Below, piece by piece: positions 59,533 to 64,000 of a stretch of 64,000 nt of DNA. Below the pieces are notes generated by a model. It was not told where the DNA came from and ran no database searches. It saw only the letters and a program-made list of their open reading frames with translations. Numbering within the stretch: the first letter of the stretch is position 1; each line of letters starts with the position of its first letter. A program made the position numbers and the translations under genes. This DNA is from Rhodococcus sp. CH91 (GTDB taxonomy: Bacteria; Actinomycetota; Actinomycetes; Mycobacteriales; Mycobacteriaceae): positions 310,001-374,000 of the forward strand of contig NZ_JAKFYR010000002.1 of the NCBI RefSeq assembly GCF_022554085.1, read 5' to 3'.

Positions 59533-60483
59533 TCAGCGGCCGAGCGCACGCACCCGAGTGACCACCTCGGCGAAGACGTCCCTGTAGGGAGCGTGGACGG
59601 TGACGTGCGTGAATCCGTATCGCTCCCGGTTGCGCACGATCCGGCGCGCCATCTCGTCGATCGTGCCGATCAGCACGAACGGGGAGTCGAGCAGGTCCGC
59701 GGCGTCGATCGCGTGGTCGAATCGGGCAGCGAGCGCGGCGGCGGTCGCCGCCCGGTCCTCCGTCTCCACGACCGCCTGGAGCAGGGTGTGCCACTCGACG
59801 TCGTCGGCGCGTGCTCCGGCCCGGGCCCGCGCGAACGCGACACGTTCGTCGGCCTCGACCGCGGTGGCGAGGCGGAACGTCCCCGGCGGCCGTCCCGGTA
59901 TCTGGAAGACACCCGCGATACTCACGACGTCCGCACGGGTCGCTGCGAGCGTGAGTATCCGGTCGCCCGTCCCTCCGATGATCAGCGGCGGGCCGTGCCC
60001 ACCGAATCCGCGGTGCTGCAGCGGGCCGAGCACCGGAAGATCGAACGCCTCGCGCGCGGCGTCCTGCTCGGCGTAGGCGGGCTCGGCGAACGCTCGCTGC
60101 AGCTCCGCCACGGTGTCCTCGAGCCGGTCGGCCCGCTCGTCGAACCGTTCCCACGGGATCCCGGCCGCCTCGAACTCCCATCGCATGTGCCCCGCGCCCA
60201 GGCCGACCTCGAGGCGGCCGCCGGTCAGCACGTCCACCGTCGCGATCTCGCGTGCGAGCAGTACCGGATTGACGAACGCAGCGTTGAGCACCAGGGTGCC
60301 CAGCCGCAACCGCTCGGTGGCGTGGGCAGCGGCGACGAGAACCGGGAAGGGGGCAGGGACACCGAGATGGTCGGCTGCATACAGCGCGTCGTAGCCCGAT
60401 TCCTCGGCCTTCCGGCAGTCGCGGGCGAACGACTGCGCAGACCCGAGGCGAAAGATGTTGACGGAGAATCGGAACTCGGTCAT
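59533..60483 (-). CDS. F420-type LLM class oxidoreductase
   Basis: 316 residues, luciferase-like TIM barrel. It starts FRFSVNIFRLGSAQSF, then CRKAEESGYDALYAADHLG, LRLGTLVLNAAFVNPVLLAR, and GRLEVGLGAGHMRWEFEAAG. This resembles the TIGR03621 probable F420-dependent group. ATG at 60483, divergent from the aminotransferase. Substrate unknown. Confidence 0.88.
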   Translation of the reverse strand: MTEFRFSVNIFRLGSAQSFARDCRKAEESGYDALYAADHLGVPAPFPVLVAAAHATERLRLGTLVLNAAFVNPVLLAREIATVDVLTGGRLEVGLGAGHMRWEFEAAGIPWERFDERADRLEDTVAELQRAFAEPAYAEQDAAREAFDLPVLGPLQHRGFGGHGPPLIIGGTGDRILTLAATRADVVSIAGVFQIPGRPPGTFRLATAVEADERVAFARARAGARADDVEWHTLLQAVVETEDRAATAAALAARFDHAIDAADLLDSPFVLIGTIDEMARRIVRNRERYGFTHVTVHAPYRDVFAEVVTRVRALGR

Positions 60484-60544
60484 GGACCCAGAGTGAACGG
60501 TGCGGGCCGTTCGCACCAGAGTCGTTCCACCCGCATACGATGCG

Positions 60545-61801
60545 ATGGTCGTGGCCGGTCGTGGACGGGAGCTTGTCGTGGGTGCGTTGTGGCACGGATT
60601 CGCCGATATGGGCGCGATCGAACGGGACGGCGCCTTCGTCGTCACCCGCGGAGAGGGCGCGTACGTCTGGGACGATGCCGGACGTCGCTATCTCGACGCC
60701 ACCGCGGGCCTGTGGTTCACGAATGTGGGACACGGCCGTACCGAGATCGCGGACGCGATCGCCGCGCAGGTCGCGAAGGTGGCCCACTATTCGAATTTCG
60801 GCGACCTCACCTCCGAGCCCGCGCTCGAACTCGCCGAACGGCTCGCCGGGCTGGCTCCGGTGCCCGGCAGCAAGATCTTCTTCACCTCCGGTGGGTCCGA
60901 TTCGGTGGATTCGGCGGCCAAGCTCGCGCGTCGCTACTGGCAGGAGGTCGGAAGACCGGACAAGAGGCTTCTCGTCTCGCGCGAGAAGGCGTATCACGGC
61001 ATGCATGTCGGAGGCACCTCGCTCGCCGGCATCCCCGTCAACGGTGAGGGCTACGGCCCGTTGTGGGAGGACACCGCGCAGGTGCCGTGGGACGACGCCA
61101 AGGCGCTGCTCGAACTCGTCGATTCGGTGGGTGCCGACAGCATCGCGGCCTTCTTCTGCGAACCCGTCATCGGAGCGGGTGGGGTCTACCTGCCCCCGGA
61201 GGGTTATCTCGCCGAGGTGCGGGACATCTGCCGGGACAACGGCATCCTGTTCGTCGTCGACGAGGTGGTCACCGGGTTCGGGCGGATCGGCGGTTCGTGG
61301 TTCGCCTCCTCGCGGTTCGACCTGCGCCCCGACATGATCACCACGGCCAAGGGGCTGACCTCCGGTTATCTGCCGATGGGGGCACTGTTCGTCGCTCCGC
61401 ACGTCGCCGATCCGTTCTTCGCCGGAGGTGTGTGGTGGCGCCACGGATACACCTACGGAGGGCACGCCGCGGCTGCGGCGGCCGCCCTCGCCAATCTCGA
61501 CATCATCGAGCGGGAGAACCTGCTCGCGGAGGCCGCGCGGATCGAGAGGACGTTGCACGACACGCTCGCACCGCTCGCGGAACATCCCCGTGTCGCCGAG
61601 GTGCGCAGCGGTCTCGGCGCGGTCGCAGCCGTCCAGCTCGCCGATCCGTCCGAGGCACTCGGATTCGTCAAGACACTGCGGCAGCACGGCATCTCAGGAC
61701 GGGCAGCGGGTCAGGGAGCGATGCAGATCTCCCCGTCGTTCGTCATGACCGACGACCAGATCACCGATCTCGCCGACGGAATCGCCGCAGCACTCGGCTG
61801 A
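60545..61801 (+). CDS. Class III (PLP) aminotransferase
   Basis: 418 residues. PLP fold: FFTSGGSDSVDSAAKLARRY, KAYHGMHVGGTSLAG, LFVVDEVVTGFGRIGGSWF, and the Schiff-base lysine in ITTAKGLTSGYLPMGA. Omega-amino acid:pyruvate type; specificity unknown. The ATG at 60545 is chosen; the GTG at 60500 would leave 16 bases to the divergent gene. Its end overlaps the next, convergent gene by 41 bases. Confidence 0.9.
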   Translation: MVVAGRGRELVVGALWHGFADMGAIERDGAFVVTRGEGAYVWDDAGRRYLDATAGLWFTNVGHGRTEIADAIAAQVAKVAHYSNFGDLTSEPALELAERLAGLAPVPGSKIFFTSGGSDSVDSAAKLARRYWQEVGRPDKRLLVSREKAYHGMHVGGTSLAGIPVNGEGYGPLWEDTAQVPWDDAKALLELVDSVGADSIAAFFCEPVIGAGGVYLPPEGYLAEVRDICRDNGILFVVDEVVTGFGRIGGSWFASSRFDLRPDMITTAKGLTSGYLPMGALFVAPHVADPFFAGGVWWRHGYTYGGHAAAAAAALANLDIIERENLLAEAARIERTLHDTLAPLAEHPRVAEVRSGLGAVAAVQLADPSEALGFVKTLRQHGISGRAAGQGAMQISPSFVMTDDQITDLADGIAAALG

Positions 61802-62027
61802 TTCGTTCCTTCGGCCCGGGACGCACCTCGGTGAGGGGGAGTTCGGTGCCCCCGTCGCGTGCGGCGAGCGACCGCGCGTAGCGCTCGTGCAGGACGGAAC
61901 GCACCTCGTCGGGGCTGTAGTTCCGGCGCTGTCTCTCGTTGCGTGCGGCGACCGCGCCCGTTGCCGCCACACCCACGAGCCCGGCGAGTCCGACGAGCTT
62001 CCACCACTTCCCACCGCGCGACGCCAT
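61761..62027 (-). CDS. Small membrane-anchored basic protein
   Basis: 88 residues. One span (about 9-27, LVGLAGLVGVAATGAVAA) followed by a basic segment with NYSPDEVRSVLHERYARSLA, and ends RRFRRRDR. A short conserved actinobacterial type; function unknown. Start ATG, divergent from the next gene. Confidence 0.75.
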   Translation of the reverse strand: MASRGGKWWKLVGLAGLVGVAATGAVAARNERQRRNYSPDEVRSVLHERYARSLAARDGGTELPLTEVRPGPKERISRVLRRFRRRDR

Positions 62028-62069
62028 GGGGCAGACCCTATCGGCCGGTGGGCATGGCAGGCTGACGGC

Positions 62070-62822
62070 ATGGACCAATCGCCGGGAACGGATCGGATCG
62101 CCGCGCGTTCGCGGGTCACCCTCGACGAGGCCGTCGACACGACACGCACGGGCGACATCTGGATCTTCCGAGGTGCGACACCTGCGGACCGGGCGATCCG
62201 GACGCTGACCAACGCCCCGGTCAACCACGTCGGGATGACGGTGGCGATCGCGGATCTGCCGCCGCTGATGTGGCATGCGGAACTGGGGCGGAGCCTGCCG
62301 GACATGTGGACGGGCAGGTACCAGCGCGGCGTCCAGCTGCACGATCTGCGCAGTGCGGTCCAGGTCTGGGGTGCGCGCTACGGGCAGCGCGGCTGGTTGC
62401 GGCAGATCTCGGTCGCGGTCACCGCCGACCAGGAGGATCAGTTGCTGCGCACCATCGCCCGCCTCGACGGCACTCCTTTCCCGTCGACGGCGCGACTCAC
62501 GGGGCGGTGGCTGGCGGGCCGGCTGCCGCGTCGGCGTCGCGCCGGCACTCCTGCGCCCTCCGGCCGAGGTCGCCGCGCCGATGCGTCCGACATCCGGCTC
62601 GAGAGCGCGTACTGCGCGGAAGTGGTCGGGTTGACGATGGAGGAGATGGGGCTGTTGCAGCAACGACGGCGGGGGAGCAACTGGTACGACCCCGGCCGGT
62701 TCTGGAGCGGTGACCGGCTTCCGCTCGCTCCGGGAGTGGACTTCGGCGGGGAGATCGAGGTCGTGCTCGGGGCGGCGGATCTCGCTGCGGGCAGGGCCGC
62801 GGGATCGATGCCTCCCTCGTGA
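62070..62822 (+). CDS. Permuted papain-fold (YiiX/YaeF-like) protein
   Basis: 250 residues. The His motif NAPVNHVGMTVAIAD comes first (about residue 55), and the Cys motif ESAYCAEVVGLTMEEMG comes late (about 184). This His-before-Cys order is typical of permuted NlpC/P60 enzymes such as YaeF/YiiX. These are amide or lipid hydrolases; the substrate here is unknown. No signal peptide, so likely cytoplasmic. A basic linker lies between the motifs. Confidence 0.7.
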   Translation: MDQSPGTDRIAARSRVTLDEAVDTTRTGDIWIFRGATPADRAIRTLTNAPVNHVGMTVAIADLPPLMWHAELGRSLPDMWTGRYQRGVQLHDLRSAVQVWGARYGQRGWLRQISVAVTADQEDQLLRTIARLDGTPFPSTARLTGRWLAGRLPRRRRAGTPAPSGRGRRADASDIRLESAYCAEVVGLTMEEMGLLQQRRRGSNWYDPGRFWSGDRLPLAPGVDFGGEIEVVLGAADLAAGRAAGSMPPS

Positions 62823-62900
62823 TCGCGTCCCGTGAGGGCGCAGATGTCCTGTCGCTGCTGACAAAAGGATAAGGTGATAGGTCGCACTACACTCATAGGC

Positions 62901-63830
62901 GTGACCGATCAGAGTTACCAGCCCACCCTGTCGCAACTGCGCGCGTTCGTGGCGGTCGCCACCTATCGGCATTTCGGAACGGCGGCAGCGCGCCTCGAGG
63001 TCAGTCAGCCCACCCTGTCGCAGGGTCTGGCGGCGCTGGAGAACGGATTGGGTGTCCGGCTCATCGAGCGGAGCACCCGCCGCGTGCTGGTGACGCCCGA
63101 GGGTGCGCGCCTGCTGCCCTACGCGGAGGTCGTGCTCGACGCCGCCGAAGGTTTCGTCGACGCAGCCGCCGGTGTGTCGGACGGCTTGTCGGGTCCGCTG
63201 CGAGTGGGGCTGATCCCCACGGTCGCGCCGTACATGCTCCCCGAAGTTCTGCCTGCGCTCGACGAGGCGATGCCGGCGCTGTCGTTGCAGGTCGTCGAGG
63301 ATCAGACGGCGCGGCTCCTCGACGCGCTGCGTGCGGGGACGCTCGACGTGGCCGTCCTCGCGCTCCCGACCGAGGTACCCGGGGTGATCGAAGTTCCCCT
63401 CTACGACGAGGATTTCGTGCTCGTCCTCCCGGTCGGGCACGACCTGGCCGGACGCGCGGATGTCGCGGTCTCGGCACTCGACGACGCACAGTTGCTGCTG
63501 CTCGACGAAGGTCACTGCCTGCGGGATCAGACGCTCGACCTGTGCCGGTCCGCCGCCGCGCGCCCGTCCCTCGGCGACACGCGGGCGACCTCGCTGTCGA
63601 CGGTGGTGCGGTGCGTGGCCGGGCGACTGGGGATCACACTCGTCCCCGCCTCCGCGGTAGCCGTCGAAACCGCCCGGGGAGATCTCGAGGTCGCGCACTT
63701 CGCGCAGCCGGCCCCCGGCCGCCGGATCGGACTGGTCTTCCGGTCGTCGTCGTCGCGAGGGGTGGACTACCGTCTCCTCGCCGAGACCATCCGTCGCTGC
63801 GTTCCGGTGACCTGCCGACCGGTCGCCTGA
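62901..63830 (+). CDS. oxyR: Hydrogen peroxide sensor OxyR (LysR family)
   Basis: 309 residues. The N-terminal LysR helix-turn-helix contains [20 protein letters not shown]. The redox pair is intact in [14 protein letters not shown], eight residues between the cysteines as in OxyR. It controls peroxide defence. The start is the GTG at 62901. The A/T-rich gap upstream (TGATAAGGTGATAGG, TACACTCATAG) is the likely autoregulated promoter. ahpCD is not beside it in this window. Confidence 0.93.
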   Translation: MTDQSYQPTLSQLRAFVAVATYRHFGTAAARLEVSQPTLSQGLAALENGLGVRLIERSTRRVLVTPEGARLLPYAEVVLDAAEGFVDAAAGVSDGLSGPLRVGLIPTVAPYMLPEVLPALDEAMPALSLQVVEDQTARLLDALRAGTLDVAVLALPTEVPGVIEVPLYDEDFVLVLPVGHDLAGRADVAVSALDDAQLLLLDEGHCLRDQTLDLCRSAAARPSLGDTRATSLSTVVRCVAGRLGITLVPASAVAVETARGDLEVAHFAQPAPGRRIGLVFRSSSSRGVDYRLLAETIRRCVPVTCRPVA

Positions 63831-63842
63831 CGAGGCCGAGGA

Positions 63843-64000
63843 TCAGCGGCGCCCGCGACGGGGCCGGCCGGGACGAGTGCGGGCCGACGCGCCGGTCCGG
63901 CCGGACGTCCCGGTCTCCCGTGCGCGCTTCTTCGGTGCCGAACCCTTCCGTTCGCCTCGGCGGGAGGCGGCCGGAGCCTCGGACTCGGGCGTTTCCCGAC
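63843..64000 (-). CDS. C-terminal end of a basic-tailed protein (partial)
   Basis: An open minus-strand frame runs from the window edge to a TGA at 63843-63845. It encodes an Ala/Glu/Pro then Lys/Arg/Gly-rich tail ending RPGRPRRGRR. Such tails occur on DEAD-box RNA helicases and other RNA-binding proteins, but the body is outside the window. Coding is supported by position and the plausible tail, not by homology. Confidence 0.45.
   Translation of the reverse strand, partial: RETPESEAPAASRRGERKGSAPKKRARETGTSGRTGASARTRPGRPRRGRR

Overview
The window is high-GC actinobacterial DNA, almost certainly Rhodococcus or a close mycolic-acid relative. The reasons are the strong G/C third-position bias, frequent GTG starts, the clgR-pspA-pspM, recA-recX-gluABCD and miaB-miaA-dapF-hflX neighbourhoods, and a gene order that largely follows the Mycobacterium tuberculosis block from about Rv2782c down to Rv2718c. 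That comparison is from memory of the reference order, not from a search.

Layout. 1-684 is the end of narI (respiratory nitrate reductase gamma). 781-11113 holds an M16 protease, zapE with a divergent TetR regulator, dapB, two small conserved genes, an SRPBCC protein, a ribbon-helix-helix protein, thyX, dapA, rnj and a DinB-like protein. 11205-19191 holds ftsK, terC behind a yybP-ykoY type riboswitch, a YCII protein, argA, pgsA, and the envelope-stress set clgR-pspA-pspM. 19194-25625 holds the biotin ECF transporter bioN-bioM-bioY, a small membrane protein, a PIG-L deacetylase, a glycosyltransferase, a DUF3046 protein, recA with an SOS box, and recX. 25629-29013 is the gluABCD-type transporter. 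29177-38086 is the miaB to hflX housekeeping block. 38089-44058 is a complete fructose phosphotransferase system (HPr, FruA, FruK, a DeoR-type regulator and divergent enzyme I).

44059-49816 is accessory DNA. It is bracketed by two roughly 100-bp direct repeats of about 88 percent identity. The second repeat is the start region of a yhiM-like gene; the first carries a dead copy of that start right behind ptsI. Between them lie a long lower-GC leader, cobalt transporter genes cbtB-cbtA, and four overlapping or closely spaced genes matching the three-subunit cobalt nitrile hydratase family (thiocyanate hydrolase type: beta, alpha, gamma, then a beta-like activator). A DUF1275 membrane gene and an unknown gene face the other way. 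This looks like a self-contained module: cobalt uptake, a cobalt enzyme, and its maturation factor.

49812-64000 returns to mostly core genes: yhiM, a uracil/xanthine permease, an acyl-CoA dehydrogenase, lexA with a divergent SOS-controlled division-inhibitor-like gene, nrdR, hrpA, an F420-type LLM oxidoreductase, a class III aminotransferase, a small membrane protein, a permuted papain-fold protein, oxyR, and the 3' end of a basic-tailed protein at the window edge. No rRNA, tRNA, CRISPR array, transposase or integrase was seen.
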